64,000 nt of DNA, from positions 1 through 64,000 of the forward strand of contig CBFHTO010000011.1 of assembly GCA_965658765.1 (NCBI GenBank), given 5' to 3'. Below, piece by piece: positions 15,652 through 25,051 of this stretch. This DNA is from Glaciecola sp965658765 (GTDB lineage: Bacteria > Pseudomonadota > Gammaproteobacteria > Enterobacterales > Alteromonadaceae). The first letter of the stretch is position 1; each line of letters starts with the position of its first letter. The notes below the pieces were generated by a model. That model worked only from the letters and a program-made list of their open reading frames with translations. It had not been told where the DNA came from and did not search any database. Position numbers and translations under genes: made by a program.

Positions 15652-18471
15652 ATGCACAACAAAGACAACAAGCCATTGGTACTCGTTGATGGATCTTCAT
15701 ATTTATTTAGAGCCTTCCACGGTATGCCCCCTCTCACCAACTCCAAAGGTAAAGATACAGGCGCTGTGTATGGCGTGGTTAATATGCTTCGCTCTTTGAT
15801 CAAAGATTACTCCCCAAGCCATATGGCTGTTGTGTTTGACGCAAAAGGCAAAACTTTTAGGGATGATATGTATGATAAATACAAAGCCAATCGTCCGCCC
15901 ATGCCTGATGAATTAAGAGACCAAATCAAACCCCTTCATGAGATTGTAAAGGCGATGGGCTTCCCTTTGATTGTCGAGCCTAATGTTGAAGCAGATGATG
16001 TCATCGGTACTCTTGCTACGCAGGCATCAAAGAAAGGAATACCTTGTGTGATAAGCACGGGAGATAAGGACATGGCGCAATTGGTCGATGAGCACGTTAC
16101 TCTTATCAATACGATGACACGCACCACCATGGATAGACAAGGTGTTGTTGAAAAATTTGGTGTGCCAGCAGAACTGATTATCGATTACCTCGCCCTAAAA
16201 GGTGACAAAGTAGATAACATCCCTGGTGTTCCAGGTGTTGGAGATAAAAGCGCGGTAGCCTTGCTCAACGGCATAGGCGGTATTGAAGAAATCTACGCTA
16301 ATCTAGATAAAATTAAGGACTTAGACTTCAGAGGCGCCAAGACCATGGCAGCAAAAATGGAGCAATATAGAGAAGATGCTTTTCTTTCGTATAAATTGGC
16401 AACCATTGTACTTGACCTCGACTTGAAGCTAGAACTAGACGAGTTAGCAATAAAAGAAATGGACAAACCGGTTCTGCGAGACATGTTTGCCGAACTTGAA
16501 TTTAAGCGCTGGCTTAGCGAAGTGAGTGATGCAGAAACCTTAAGAGAAGTTGCCGATAACCTGAGTTCAAAAAGCAACACAAGCACTCAAAATTCGAGCG
16601 ATAAGGCTGACGCAGCAGCAACCGACGCATCAACCCCCTCGCCACCGCTTATCGATTCAAGTAATTACGCTACAATATTAGAACCGTCAGATTTCGATAA
16701 TTTGCTAACCCGCATTGAAAATAGCGATTATTATGCACTCGACACCGAGACCACCAGTTTGAATTATATGAATGCCGAACTAGTTGGTTTTTCATTCGCC
16801 TTTGCCGACGGTTATGCTTGCTATTTGCCATGCGCTCATGACTATGCCGGCGCACCGGAACAACTTGAGCTTTCTATGGTTTTAGATAAATTAAAACCGC
16901 TTTTAGAAGATTCCGAACCAAAAAAAATCGGTCAACACATCAAATATGATAAGAACGTTTTAGCCAATTACAATATTGAATTAAAAGGTGTATTGGGCGA
17001 CACCATGCTCGCATCTTACGTGCTTAATAGTACAGCTACCCGTCATGATATGGATAGCCTGTCATTGAAGTACCTTGGTCACAAATCGATTAGCTTTGAA
17101 GAAATCGCTGGCAAGGGCGCTAAACAACTAACGTTTAATCAAATTGAACTTGAGCAAGCTGCACAGTACGCAGCAGAAGACGCTGATATTACTCTAAAGC
17201 TATATCACTCTTTACGAGAATTATTACAGCAACAAGATGGATTAGAACCACTATTGACAGACATAGAAGTGCCATTGTCCTCAGTATTATCGAAAATGGA
17301 ACAAATAGGCGTCCAAATCGACTCTCAGCAACTTGCACAGCAAAGTCAAACCTTGTCTCAGCGCATTTTAGAATTAGAGTCTAAAGTACATGAACTAGCA
17401 GGAGAGAGCTTTAACCTAGGTTCAACCAAACAGCTTCAACATATCCTGTTTGAAAAATTAGAACTACCAATAAAAAAGAAAACACCTAAAGGTGCACCTT
17501 CCACCTCAGAGGAGGTATTACAAGACTTGGCCTTGGAGTTTGAGTTGCCTGCACTTATTATGCAGTACCGGGGCTTGACCAAACTCAAAAACACCTACAC
17601 TGAGAAACTCCCGAAGATGATCAATCATCGTACACAGCGAGTTCATACTTCTTATCATCAAGCGAATACAGCCACAGGGCGTTTGTCTTCAAGCGATCCT
17701 AATTTGCAGAATATCCCAATAAGGACAAGCGAAGGCAGGCAAGTACGTCAAGCTTTTGTTGCAGACGATGGTTATAAAATTGTGGCTGCCGACTACTCTC
17801 AAATTGAACTAAGAATTATGGCTCACTTGAGCCAAGATGAAGGCTTAACCAAGGCTTTTGCTAACAACCTAGATGTGCATAAGGCGACGGCCGCCGAAGT
17901 TTTTGGCGTCGAACTAGATGAAGTAAACAGTGACCAACGCCGAAGTGCAAAAGCAATAAATTTCGGTTTGATTTACGGCATGTCTGCATTTGGATTAGCC
18001 AAACAATTGAATATCCCACGTCACGAAGCTCAAACCTATATGGACAAATATTTCGAGCGCTATCCTGGCGTACTTCGCTACATGGAGTCGACTCGTGCAG
18101 CAACGAAGGACTTAGGTTACGTTTCAACAGTGTTCGGTCGACGCTTATATCTGCCAGATATTAATGCCAGTAATGGAGCACGTAGAGCGGGCGCTGAGCG
18201 AGCAGCAATCAACGCACCAATGCAAGGTACAGCGGCTGATATCATCAAAAAAGCAATGATTGCAGTGCACAATTGGATTGAAAGTTTGGCAGAGCCAAGA
18301 GGCATTAATATGGTAATGCAGGTACACGATGAACTGGTGTTTGAAATCAAAGAAGAATACTTAGAACAATATTGTCAGAAAATTGCCGAGTTGATGGAAA
18401 ATTGTGTCTCTTTGAAAGTGCCCTTAGTAGTAGACCTTGGACGAGGAGATAATTGGGACGAAGCGCATTAA
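15652..18471 (+). CDS. polA: DNA polymerase I
   Basis: 939 residues, full three-domain Pol I: 5'-3' exonuclease (1 to about 300, LVDGSSYLFRAFHG, VEADDVIGTLA, LKGDKVDNIPGVPGVGDKSA), a Ser/Thr/Ala-rich linker, an apparently active 3'-5' exonuclease (DTETTSLNY; KIGQHIKYDKNVL; YAAEDADITLKLY) and the polymerase (DYSQIELRIMAHLS, RRSAKAINFGLIYGMS, MQVHDELVF). I start at the ATG at 15652, preceded by TAGGG; a TTG 15 bp upstream is in frame but poorly placed. As in E. coli it is followed by engB on the opposite strand. Confidence 0.97.
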   Translation: MHNKDNKPLVLVDGSSYLFRAFHGMPPLTNSKGKDTGAVYGVVNMLRSLIKDYSPSHMAVVFDAKGKTFRDDMYDKYKANRPPMPDELRDQIKPLHEIVKAMGFPLIVEPNVEADDVIGTLATQASKKGIPCVISTGDKDMAQLVDEHVTLINTMTRTTMDRQGVVEKFGVPAELIIDYLALKGDKVDNIPGVPGVGDKSAVALLNGIGGIEEIYANLDKIKDLDFRGAKTMAAKMEQYREDAFLSYKLATIVLDLDLKLELDELAIKEMDKPVLRDMFAELEFKRWLSEVSDAETLREVADNLSSKSNTSTQNSSDKADAAATDASTPSPPLIDSSNYATILEPSDFDNLLTRIENSDYYALDTETTSLNYMNAELVGFSFAFADGYACYLPCAHDYAGAPEQLELSMVLDKLKPLLEDSEPKKIGQHIKYDKNVLANYNIELKGVLGDTMLASYVLNSTATRHDMDSLSLKYLGHKSISFEEIAGKGAKQLTFNQIELEQAAQYAAEDADITLKLYHSLRELLQQQDGLEPLLTDIEVPLSSVLSKMEQIGVQIDSQQLAQQSQTLSQRILELESKVHELAGESFNLGSTKQLQHILFEKLELPIKKKTPKGAPSTSEEVLQDLALEFELPALIMQYRGLTKLKNTYTEKLPKMINHRTQRVHTSYHQANTATGRLSSSDPNLQNIPIRTSEGRQVRQAFVADDGYKIVAADYSQIELRIMAHLSQDEGLTKAFANNLDVHKATAAEVFGVELDEVNSDQRRSAKAINFGLIYGMSAFGLAKQLNIPRHEAQTYMDKYFERYPGVLRYMESTRAATKDLGYVSTVFGRRLYLPDINASNGARRAGAERAAINAPMQGTAADIIKKAMIAVHNWIESLAEPRGINMVMQVHDELVFEIKEEYLEQYCQKIAELMENCVSLKVPLVVDLGRGDNWDEAH

Positions 18472-18497
18472 AAAAGATTTTAATTTTTTTGAACTAA

Positions 18498-18581
18498 GTA
18501 AGATCTCAATGCTCTTACTTTTGAATGTGTTGTTCTCCCTGTGTGAAATTGGCCCTGATTATTTTTAATCAGGGCTTTTTT
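18498..18581 (+). ncRNA. candidate small RNA in the Spot 42 position (polA-engB gap)
   Basis: The gap holds a 6-bp hairpin (GTAAGA 18498-18503 / TCTTAC 18513-18518), a single-stranded pyrimidine-rich middle and a strong terminator, about 84 nt in total. In E. coli and related orders the spf gene (Spot 42, a catabolite sRNA) lies exactly between polA and engB. Primary-sequence resemblance is weak (a shared GTAAGAT), so synteny and structure are the main evidence. It could instead be simply the polA terminator. Confidence 0.4.
18552..18581 (+). terminator. rho-independent terminator after polA / sRNA
   Basis: A perfect 9-bp stem GCCCTGATT / AATCAGGGC with a 6-nt loop, followed by six T on the plus strand. 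Confidence 0.9.
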
Positions 18582-18596
18582 AATTACGTAAAATGT

Positions 18597-19217
18597 TTAG
18601 TCGCCCACGCTAACATCGTCTTCTTTTACGTCTAACCACTTTTTTAGCTTGTTCTCAGTCTCGAGTACCCCGATCCCTTTTAGAGAAGAGAAAGCATGAA
18701 CTTCGACGTCGCCATTAAATGCAATGCTTGCTTCCCTTACCATCAATAATTGAGATTTTCGCTTCCCTGTTTTTAATTTGTCTGCTTTGGTTAATAAAAT
18801 TAATACCGGTAAGTTTGCGCTAACGGCCCAAAATACCAAATCCTGATCCAAATCTTTAAGTGGATGTCGGATGTCCATAAGAATAACAATCCCTTTGAGG
18901 CAATCTCTTTTCTGCAAATACTCACCTAGAGATTTTTGCCACTTTTGCTTCATTTTGATCGGAACTTTCGCAAATCCATACCCAGGTAAGTCTACTAGGC
19001 GTCTTTGCTCATCTAATTCAAATAGATTAATAAGTTGAGTACGACCGGGGGTTTTACTCGTTCTAGCTAGGTTGTTTTGACGAGTAATTCGGTTTAATGC
19101 ACTCGATTTTCCTGCATTAGATCGCCCAGCAAAGGCGACCTCTCCGCCCTCAAATGGCTCTAAGTGAGAAATATCAGGGGCACTTGTCAAAAACTTTGCT
19201 TTTGTAAAATAAGACAT
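18597..19217 (-). CDS. engB: ribosome-biogenesis GTP-binding protein EngB (YsxC/YihA)
   Basis: Essential TRAFAC-class GTPase needed for 50S subunit assembly, 206 residues. G motifs: GRSNAGKSS (G1, about 32-39), the threonine in SKTPGRTQ (G2), DLPGYGFA (G3), LTKADKL (G4) and SSLKGIG (G5). It is convergent with polA and divergent from cytochrome c4. Confidence 0.96.
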   Translation of the reverse strand: MSYFTKAKFLTSAPDISHLEPFEGGEVAFAGRSNAGKSSALNRITRQNNLARTSKTPGRTQLINLFELDEQRRLVDLPGYGFAKVPIKMKQKWQKSLGEYLQKRDCLKGIVILMDIRHPLKDLDQDLVFWAVSANLPVLILLTKADKLKTGKRKSQLLMVREASIAFNGDVEVHAFSSLKGIGVLETENKLKKWLDVKEDDVSVGD

Positions 19218-19387
19218 AACAACGTTGTGTAAATAAATTCAGTAGTGAAGTTTACACCTAAATTGCCATTTAATTCGATGTAAATCCATAGTATTAACAA
19301 CGAAATGTTTTTTTAAAAGATTAATTGTGTAAAATACCGCACAATCACAATTGGTGATCAGTAAACCTCATTTTCAGAGAGCGTAAT

Positions 19388-20011
19388 ATGAAAAAATATT
19401 GTTTGCTTTTAGCATTATTCCTTGGATTCTCTGCAGTATCTCACGCGAAAGGCGATGCAGAAGCAGGAAAAGCCAAATCCTTAACTTGTGCAGCGTGTCA
19501 TGGCACAGATGGTAACAGTGCGATAGATATGAACCCTAAACTTGCAGGGCAACACTCTGGATATTTAGTCAAACAGCTTAAAGAGTTTAAATTAGCTGGA
19601 CAAACAGGTGGCAAAGAAGGCCGAAATAATGCAGTAATGAACGGTATGGCTATGCCTTTGAGTGAACAAGACATTTACGATTTGGCAGCTTACTTTTCTT
19701 CACAAGAAATTAAATTAGGTGAAACACCTGAAGATGTTATTGCGCAAGGCGAAGCATTGTATCGCGGTGGAGACTCAGATCGAGGTATTACAGCTTGCGC
19801 GGCTTGTCATGGACCCGATGGAAAAGGCATGAATCTAGCTGGTTTCCCGGTAATTGGTGGACAACACGCAAATTACACGAAATCACAGCTAGAAATGTTT
19901 CGCTCAGGTAAGCGTAACAATGACTTAAATGGCATGATGCGCGGTATTGCATCAAAGCTGAGCGATGAAGATATAAGAATTCTTTCCCTATATTTGGGCG
20001 GCTTACACTAA
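19388..20011 (+). CDS. cytochrome c4 (diheme)
   Basis: 207-residue secreted diheme c-type cytochrome. A signal peptide (cleavage after SHA at about 20) is followed by two homologous class I cytochrome domains, each with a CAACH heme-binding motif (about residues 36-40 and 136-140) and a distal Met in GMAMPLS and in the MMRGIASKLS segment. It carries electrons in the periplasm, typically to terminal oxidases. The position next to engB is common in marine gammaproteobacteria. Confidence 0.93.
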   Translation: MKKYCLLLALFLGFSAVSHAKGDAEAGKAKSLTCAACHGTDGNSAIDMNPKLAGQHSGYLVKQLKEFKLAGQTGGKEGRNNAVMNGMAMPLSEQDIYDLAAYFSSQEIKLGETPEDVIAQGEALYRGGDSDRGITACAACHGPDGKGMNLAGFPVIGGQHANYTKSQLEMFRSGKRNNDLNGMMRGIASKLSDEDIRILSLYLGGLH

Positions 20012-20443
20012 AGCCAACTAATATAAACATCGTGTAAAAAACTTGTTAATTTTGTTGTAATTTATATTTTTTTAAGTATTATCTACACAACTTTCTTACA
20101 AAGCTTGCTAAATTCAAGTTTTGTGAGTAGTATTATTGATAATAAGAAAGTGTAATGGATGACAAAAAACAAGTTCGCTAGTAACGTTAAAACCAATAAT
20201 AAGGGTCACTAGTAAACGAACAAGCGCGCATGATGTGCATAACGGGAGAGGTGTCAATAGACACTGATAATTCAAGGTGATAGCTCAGGCTATCACCTTT
20301 TTTCTTTTCTAGCTTCCTCAAAATTCCGAAACAACGAATTCCGCTTATTAAGGTTTATATCTAACTGTCTTAACGATAACATGGCCTTGGTAAACATTAC
20401 TAATGACCCTATATTCTGCGCGTTTGAGCGCAATGGAACTAAC
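20012..20443. other. noncoding region with stand-alone terminator; possible sRNA
   Basis: AT-rich to about 20160, then more structured. It holds a small hairpin (GTGTC-AATA-GACAC, 20251-20264 region) immediately before a strong terminator 260 bp away from cytochrome c4. The distance and the paired hairpins suggest either a long 3' UTR or an independent small RNA ending at 20303. No ORF above 8 codons has a good ribosome site. Confidence 0.4.
20274..20305 (+). terminator. strong rho-independent terminator
   Basis: A perfect 11-bp stem AAGGTGATAGC / GCTATCACCTT with a TCAG loop, followed by a T-run on the plus strand. It ends the cytochrome c4 transcript or a separate small RNA. Confidence 0.9.
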
Positions 20444-20956
20444 ATGGCAAAATCGAAAAAAACACGAAAAGTAGGACAAATTGGCATTCCGAAGTCAAAA
20501 GACCGTAAAGTAAGTAAAATTACTAAACAACCCAAAACAAAAAAAGGGAAAGTTGCAGGAAATCGTCAAAATCCTGAAAGAGAAATAAATAAGAGAGGTG
20601 CCAATACTGGACCTACAAATCCGAAGGTAGGAAGCAAAACAAAAATTGATTTGAGTAAGTATGAAAATACTGGTCAGGCAGCAGAAAATAACCATTCAAA
20701 AGTCTCTAAAAAACAATTGTACAAAGCTGAGTTACATTCCATTGAAAACGACAAAAAATTAGACGCGCTGCTGGACAAACAAGAACAAGGCGAACTCAAT
20801 AAAAGCGACGCTGCTTACGTTAAACAAAAATCTGAACGTTATGCGTTTTTGTGCAAAATGTTAGGCATCGAAGAAGACATTGACACAGAAGATACATCAA
20901 ATGATGATCCTTATGCGCAGTTAGATGCAATTAATCTTAACGACTACAAAGACTAA
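20444..20956 (+). CDS. yihI: Der GTPase-activating protein YihI
   Basis: 170 residues. YihI stimulates the GTPase activity of Der (EngA) and so restrains ribosome assembly. The N-terminal half is highly basic and disordered (KSKKTRKV..., many Lys). The signature NPKVGSKTKIDL and the helical segment ELHSIENDKKLDALLDKQEQGEL match E. coli YihI, and the tail is acidic. I start at MAKSKK (ATG 20444) rather than an upstream in-frame start, because the extra 21 residues are unlike the family. Near engB as in E. coli. Confidence 0.9.
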   Translation: MAKSKKTRKVGQIGIPKSKDRKVSKITKQPKTKKGKVAGNRQNPEREINKRGANTGPTNPKVGSKTKIDLSKYENTGQAAENNHSKVSKKQLYKAELHSIENDKKLDALLDKQEQGELNKSDAAYVKQKSERYAFLCKMLGIEEDIDTEDTSNDDPYAQLDAINLNDYKD

Positions 20957-20968
20957 TTAATATTGTTT

Positions 20969-21424
20969 ATGGAATTCACACACATCCTAATCTTCACCCT
21001 AGCTGCGATCATTATCGTTGCACTTGGAACGTATGCTGGTCGACTTTTGTTTCTATTAAAAGCGCAAAAACAACGCCACGAAGCAGCTAAAACCAAACGC
21101 ATTAAAAACATTGAATCTTCGGTTCAAACTATCGCGTTTGCAATGCTTCAGCAACAATGTGATTTATCTGAAGGCGTGATTCGAATTTGTCGAATGTTGG
21201 AAGGCGTTCCACTTGATCCTATACCTGATTACAAAGCTAGGTATCCAGCAACGTTCGAATTATTCGAAAAGGTGAAAAACTACCCTACCCACGATGAGCG
21301 AGCACGCCTGCCAAAAAAAGAAAGACGTGAGCAAGACAAGGAGCGTGGTGAATTTGAGTCTGAACTTGAAAGTAAAATATTAAAAGAATCCGAATCTTTA
21401 AAAGGATTTTGCGTTTCTTCATAA
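20969..21424 (+). CDS. DUF2489 family membrane-anchored protein
   Basis: 151 residues from the ATG at 20969 (a TTG two codons earlier is also possible). One N-terminal transmembrane helix (about 6-27, ILIFTLAAIIIVALGTYAGRLLFLL) precedes a charged cytoplasmic helical domain with the DUF2489 pattern (CDLSEGVIRICRMLEGV, TFELFEKVKNYPTHDERARLPKKER). Function unknown. It lies 12 bp after yihI and is probably co-transcribed; the yihI-DUF2489 pairing recurs in Vibrio and Alteromonas relatives. Confidence 0.8.
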   Translation: MEFTHILIFTLAAIIIVALGTYAGRLLFLLKAQKQRHEAAKTKRIKNIESSVQTIAFAMLQQQCDLSEGVIRICRMLEGVPLDPIPDYKARYPATFELFEKVKNYPTHDERARLPKKERREQDKERGEFESELESKILKESESLKGFCVSS

Positions 21425-21554
21425 ATAATCCATAAAGCGGTCGACTGGTAAGTTAAAATTGCTGTTTTCATGTGATTGAAGTGCGATCCGCCTTACCAAT
21501 TTTTATCACATCAATGTATACTTATGCCTTTATAATGAGCAACGAAAGGTATTT

Positions 21555-22469
21555 GTGTCCTCAATGCAAAATTACGATTTAAAAACCTTCCAAGGCTTGA
21601 TCTTGGCACTGCAAGACTATTGGGCAAAACAAGGCTGTGTGATTATTCAACCTTTAGATATGGAAGTTGGCGCGGGTACATTTCACCCAATGACATTTTT
21701 ACGTTCACTGGGCCCTGAGCCAATGAATAGCGCTTATGTTCAACCTTGTCGTCGTCCTACTGATGGTCGTTACGGTGAAAACCCTAACCGCCTTCAACAT
21801 TATTATCAATTTCAGGTAATGCTAAAACCTTCTCCAGATAATTTTCAAGAGTTGTATTTAGGTTCACTCGAGGCACTTGGCTTTGATCCTTTAGTACATG
21901 ATATTCGGTTTGTTGAGGACAACTGGGAATCGCCTACACTCGGTGCATGGGGTTTAGGATGGGAAATCTGGTTAAACGGAATGGAAGTTACCCAATTTAC
22001 TTATTTCCAACAAGTTGGAGGCATTGAGTGCAAGCCCGTTACAGGCGAAATAACCTATGGGCTTGAACGATTAGCCATGTATATGCAAGAAGTCGACAGT
22101 ATCTATGACTTGGTCTGGACAAAAGGTCCATTCGGAGACGTGACATATGGCGACGTCTTTTTACAAAACGAGAAAGAGCAATCGGCCTACAACTTTGAGC
22201 ACGCTGATGTAGATTTTATGTTCAGAAGTTTTGATGAACATGAGAAATCTTGCCAGGCCCTCATTGAAGCAAAGTTGCCCTTGCCTGCTTACGAACAAGT
22301 AATGAAGGCGTCTCACGTTTTTAATCTATTAGATGCACGACAGGCGATTTCTGTAACTGAAAGGCAAGGCTATATTTTACGAGTGCGTACACTAGCTAAA
22401 GCTTGCGCACAGATGTATTACAATACACGAGAAGACCTAGGCTTCCCATTATGTAAGGAAGCACAATGA
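21555..22469 (+). CDS. glyQ: glycyl-tRNA synthetase alpha subunit
   Basis: Catalytic subunit of the alpha2-beta2 glycyl-tRNA synthetase, about 300 residues. Near-invariant family sequence: TFQGLILALQDYWAKQGC, QPLDMEVGAGTFHPMTFLRSLGPEPM, RRPTDGRYGENPNRLQHYYQFQV, EDNWESPTLGAWGLGWEIWLNGMEVTQFTYFQQ. AAAGG is 5 nt before the GTG at 21555, favouring that start; the ATG at 21564 matches the E. coli N-terminus (MQ). Its stop overlaps glyS (ATGA). Confidence 0.97.
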   Translation: MSSMQNYDLKTFQGLILALQDYWAKQGCVIIQPLDMEVGAGTFHPMTFLRSLGPEPMNSAYVQPCRRPTDGRYGENPNRLQHYYQFQVMLKPSPDNFQELYLGSLEALGFDPLVHDIRFVEDNWESPTLGAWGLGWEIWLNGMEVTQFTYFQQVGGIECKPVTGEITYGLERLAMYMQEVDSIYDLVWTKGPFGDVTYGDVFLQNEKEQSAYNFEHADVDFMFRSFDEHEKSCQALIEAKLPLPAYEQVMKASHVFNLLDARQAISVTERQGYILRVRTLAKACAQMYYNTREDLGFPLCKEAQ

Positions 22470-24568
22470 GCAACAAGATGGACACAAATACGCTATTAAT
22501 TGAACTTGGTACCGAAGAATTACCTCCCAAGTCACTGAAGATACTGACTGAAAGTTTCTCTCAATTTTTCTCAACTGAAATAAAAAAACTTGGCTTCAAA
22601 TTTGATGAAGTACATTCCTTCGGTGCACCCCGCCGGTTGGGCGTAGCGCTAGTCAACTGTCAACGCAAACAAGCTGACCAAGAAGTCGAGAAGCGCGGTC
22701 CTTCAGTTAATGCCGCGTTTGACGAGAACGGTGAACCGACTAAAGCTGCATTGGGTTGGGCAAGAGGAAACGGGATTGATATTAAAGACGCCCAAAGACT
22801 TAAAACCGACAAAGGTGAATGGCTATTGCATCGTGCAACCGAGCAAGGCAAAACATTAGATGAAGTACTGCAGACGGCCCTTCAAATTACATTGAAGCAA
22901 TTACCTATCCCAAAAATGATGCGATGGGGTAATTCTAATAGCGAATTTATACGTCCTGTTCACACCGTTTGCGCAATGTTTGGTAAAGAAATTATTTCAT
23001 CACTTAGCTTATTTGGTATCAGCGCGGGTAATGAAGTTTCAGGACATCGGTTTCACGGTAAAAAACGCATTGAACTAGCTCACGCTGATGACTACGCAAA
23101 GGCATTAAAAGAAGAGTTTGTTTTAGTTGATTACCAGAGCAGAATGAACGCGATAGAAGAACAACTCAAAGCAAAAGCCAGTGACTTAGGCTTAATTCCC
23201 GACTACAGCCAAGAACTACTTGAAGAGATCTCTTCGCTCGTAGAATGGCCGATAGTACTTGAAGCCGAATTTGAAGAACGATTTTTGTCCGTTCCTAAAG
23301 AAGCCCTGATTTATACCATGAAGGACGATCAAAAATACGTTCCCTTGCTTGACCAAAATGGACAACTGGCTCCCAAATTTTTGTTTGTCAGTAATATCGA
23401 CAGCAAAGACCCATCACAGGTGATTGCAGGCAATGAAAAAGTAATTCGCCCACGCTTGTCTGACGCGATGTTTTTCTTTGAAACGGACAAAAAAACCAGC
23501 TTGGAAGACAAGTCAGAACGCTTAAATAGTATCCTATTCCAAAAAGAATTAGGCAGTGTGCAAGATAAGAGTCAGCGAGTGAAGGGATTAGCCAAAGCAC
23601 TTGCAACTGAGCTCAATTACGATAGTGAGCTTGTTAATGATGTACAACGTGCCGCTACTCTGGCAAAAGCTGATCTCGTCTCAAATATGGTTATGGAGTT
23701 TCCAAGCGTACAGGGCATCATGGGCTATTACTACGCTCTACATGACGGCGAAACTGAAATGGTCGCTCAGGCAATTCAAGAACAATATTTACCGCGCTAT
23801 TCTGGCGATGAATTACCAAAAAGCAAAGTAGGCATGTTATTGTCAATGGCCGAGAAGCTCGACACCTTGGTTGGTATATTCGGTATAAACAAGCTCCCGA
23901 AAGGCGACAAAGATCCATTCGCATTGCGCCGCGCAGCGATCGGACTGATTCGGATTTTAGTCGACTATGACTTACCGCTGTCGATAAAATTTATTCTCAG
24001 CGCCAGTATTAAACAATATAAAGTAGATTTGAAAAATCAGGACGCTGCAATACAGCTAGAAGCGTTCTTACTTGACCGATTGAAGCCATATTATGCGGAG
24101 CAAGATATAGGTAGTGATGTGGTTAACGCCGTGTTGGCATCGTATCTTGGGCAGTCCCTGAGCGATATCAATTCTCGCGTATTAGCGGTGAACGAATTTT
24201 CAAAATTAGAAGGTAACGCAGGCCTTGTTGCAGCGAACAAACGTGTATCTAACATTTTATCTAAAAATAAAATAGACGCTTCTGAAGTTCTAAGCATTAA
24301 TCCAGAGCTTTTCGAGCTAGACGACGAAAAGGCACTTTACTCTGCGCTTGAATCGATTAGCGAAAATGCTGATAGTCTTACTAATAATAAGCAATATACT
24401 GCTTTATTGCAGGAGCTTAGTACATTGAGGGATGTATTAGATGCCTTTTTTGATTCAGTAATGATCATGGCGGATGATGAGCAAATCAAACATAACCGGA
24501 TTGCGCTGGTCAGCAAAGTACGCTCACTGTTTTTGTCTGTTGCGGATATATCGCTTCTCAATAATTGA
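22466..24568 (+). CDS. glyS: glycyl-tRNA synthetase beta subunit
   Basis: 700 residues, normal for the beta subunit. The N-terminal LLIELGTEELPPKSL, PRRLGV, KMMRWGNSNSEFIRPVHTVCAMFG, the HD-like region with DKLDTLVGIF / DPFALRRAA and the C-terminal anticodon-binding (DALR) domain with MIMADDEQIKHNRIALVSKV are all present. It supplies tRNA recognition for GlyQ, overlaps it by 4 bp and must be co-translated. Confidence 0.97.
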   Translation: MSNKMDTNTLLIELGTEELPPKSLKILTESFSQFFSTEIKKLGFKFDEVHSFGAPRRLGVALVNCQRKQADQEVEKRGPSVNAAFDENGEPTKAALGWARGNGIDIKDAQRLKTDKGEWLLHRATEQGKTLDEVLQTALQITLKQLPIPKMMRWGNSNSEFIRPVHTVCAMFGKEIISSLSLFGISAGNEVSGHRFHGKKRIELAHADDYAKALKEEFVLVDYQSRMNAIEEQLKAKASDLGLIPDYSQELLEEISSLVEWPIVLEAEFEERFLSVPKEALIYTMKDDQKYVPLLDQNGQLAPKFLFVSNIDSKDPSQVIAGNEKVIRPRLSDAMFFFETDKKTSLEDKSERLNSILFQKELGSVQDKSQRVKGLAKALATELNYDSELVNDVQRAATLAKADLVSNMVMEFPSVQGIMGYYYALHDGETEMVAQAIQEQYLPRYSGDELPKSKVGMLLSMAEKLDTLVGIFGINKLPKGDKDPFALRRAAIGLIRILVDYDLPLSIKFILSASIKQYKVDLKNQDAAIQLEAFLLDRLKPYYAEQDIGSDVVNAVLASYLGQSLSDINSRVLAVNEFSKLEGNAGLVAANKRVSNILSKNKIDASEVLSINPELFELDDEKALYSALESISENADSLTNNKQYTALLQELSTLRDVLDAFFDSVMIMADDEQIKHNRIALVSKVRSLFLSVADISLLNN

Positions 24569-24586
24569 ATAGAAGGACTTTAAGAT

Positions 24587-25051
24587 ATGGTAACGGTGAA
24601 CGCTGCGGCAAGTCGTATCTTGATTTGCTTTTTCACCTGCGTATTTCTAATTTCTTGTACAAGCTCAAGAGATCAAAGCTATATTATTGATACCAATAAT
24701 AAAGATTTCTCGAGTATGTATTTGCGTGGCGTCTTTAATTGGTGGGAAGCAACAGACGATTTTCGCTTGCTTCCCATTGCCGATTCTGGTGATTATGGCC
24801 TTACTATGGAGCTAATTGCTGACGGGCAACCTTACGACTTTAAAGTTGCAGATGGGAAGTGGTCAGACTCGCTTAACTGTGGCGCGAAAAGCAAGGTCGA
24901 AACGATACGCGTTGGCGAGACGGTAGCTCTTTATTGCGGTCAAGATTCACTGAACTTACAATTTTCCCCCAAAATTACAGGTCGTTATGAGTTTCGACTT
25001 TCGTCAACTTGGAATGGCCCTCGTCTCTCTATACAACATAAACAAAAATGA
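24587..25051 (+). CDS. small lipoprotein with glucan-binding-like E-set domain
   Basis: 154 residues. A hydrophobic N-terminus ends in a lipobox (LISC, Cys at about 25), so it is probably a lipoprotein. The rest (MYLRGVFNWWEATDDFRLLPIADSGDYGLTMEL, then YDFKVADGKWS) resembles the immunoglobulin-like E-set/CBM48-type modules at the front of pullulanases and amylases: FNWW, a spaced aromatic/Leu pattern and FKVADGKWS. Identification is by eye only. It follows glyS by 18 bp and overlaps the downstream epimerase (ATGA), so it belongs to the same transcript. Confidence 0.6.
   Translation: MVTVNAAASRILICFFTCVFLISCTSSRDQSYIIDTNNKDFSSMYLRGVFNWWEATDDFRLLPIADSGDYGLTMELIADGQPYDFKVADGKWSDSLNCGAKSKVETIRVGETVALYCGQDSLNLQFSPKITGRYEFRLSSTWNGPRLSIQHKQK

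Noticed and set aside
20012..20300. CsrB/CsrC-type sRNA (CsrC lies near engB-yihI in E. coli)
   Set aside because: Only two GGA motifs are present; a CsrA-sponge RNA would have many in hairpin loops.
20220..20305. Glycine riboswitch (CGGGAGAGG fragment)
   Set aside because: The conserved CCGAAGG core and second aptamer are missing and no glycine gene follows directly.
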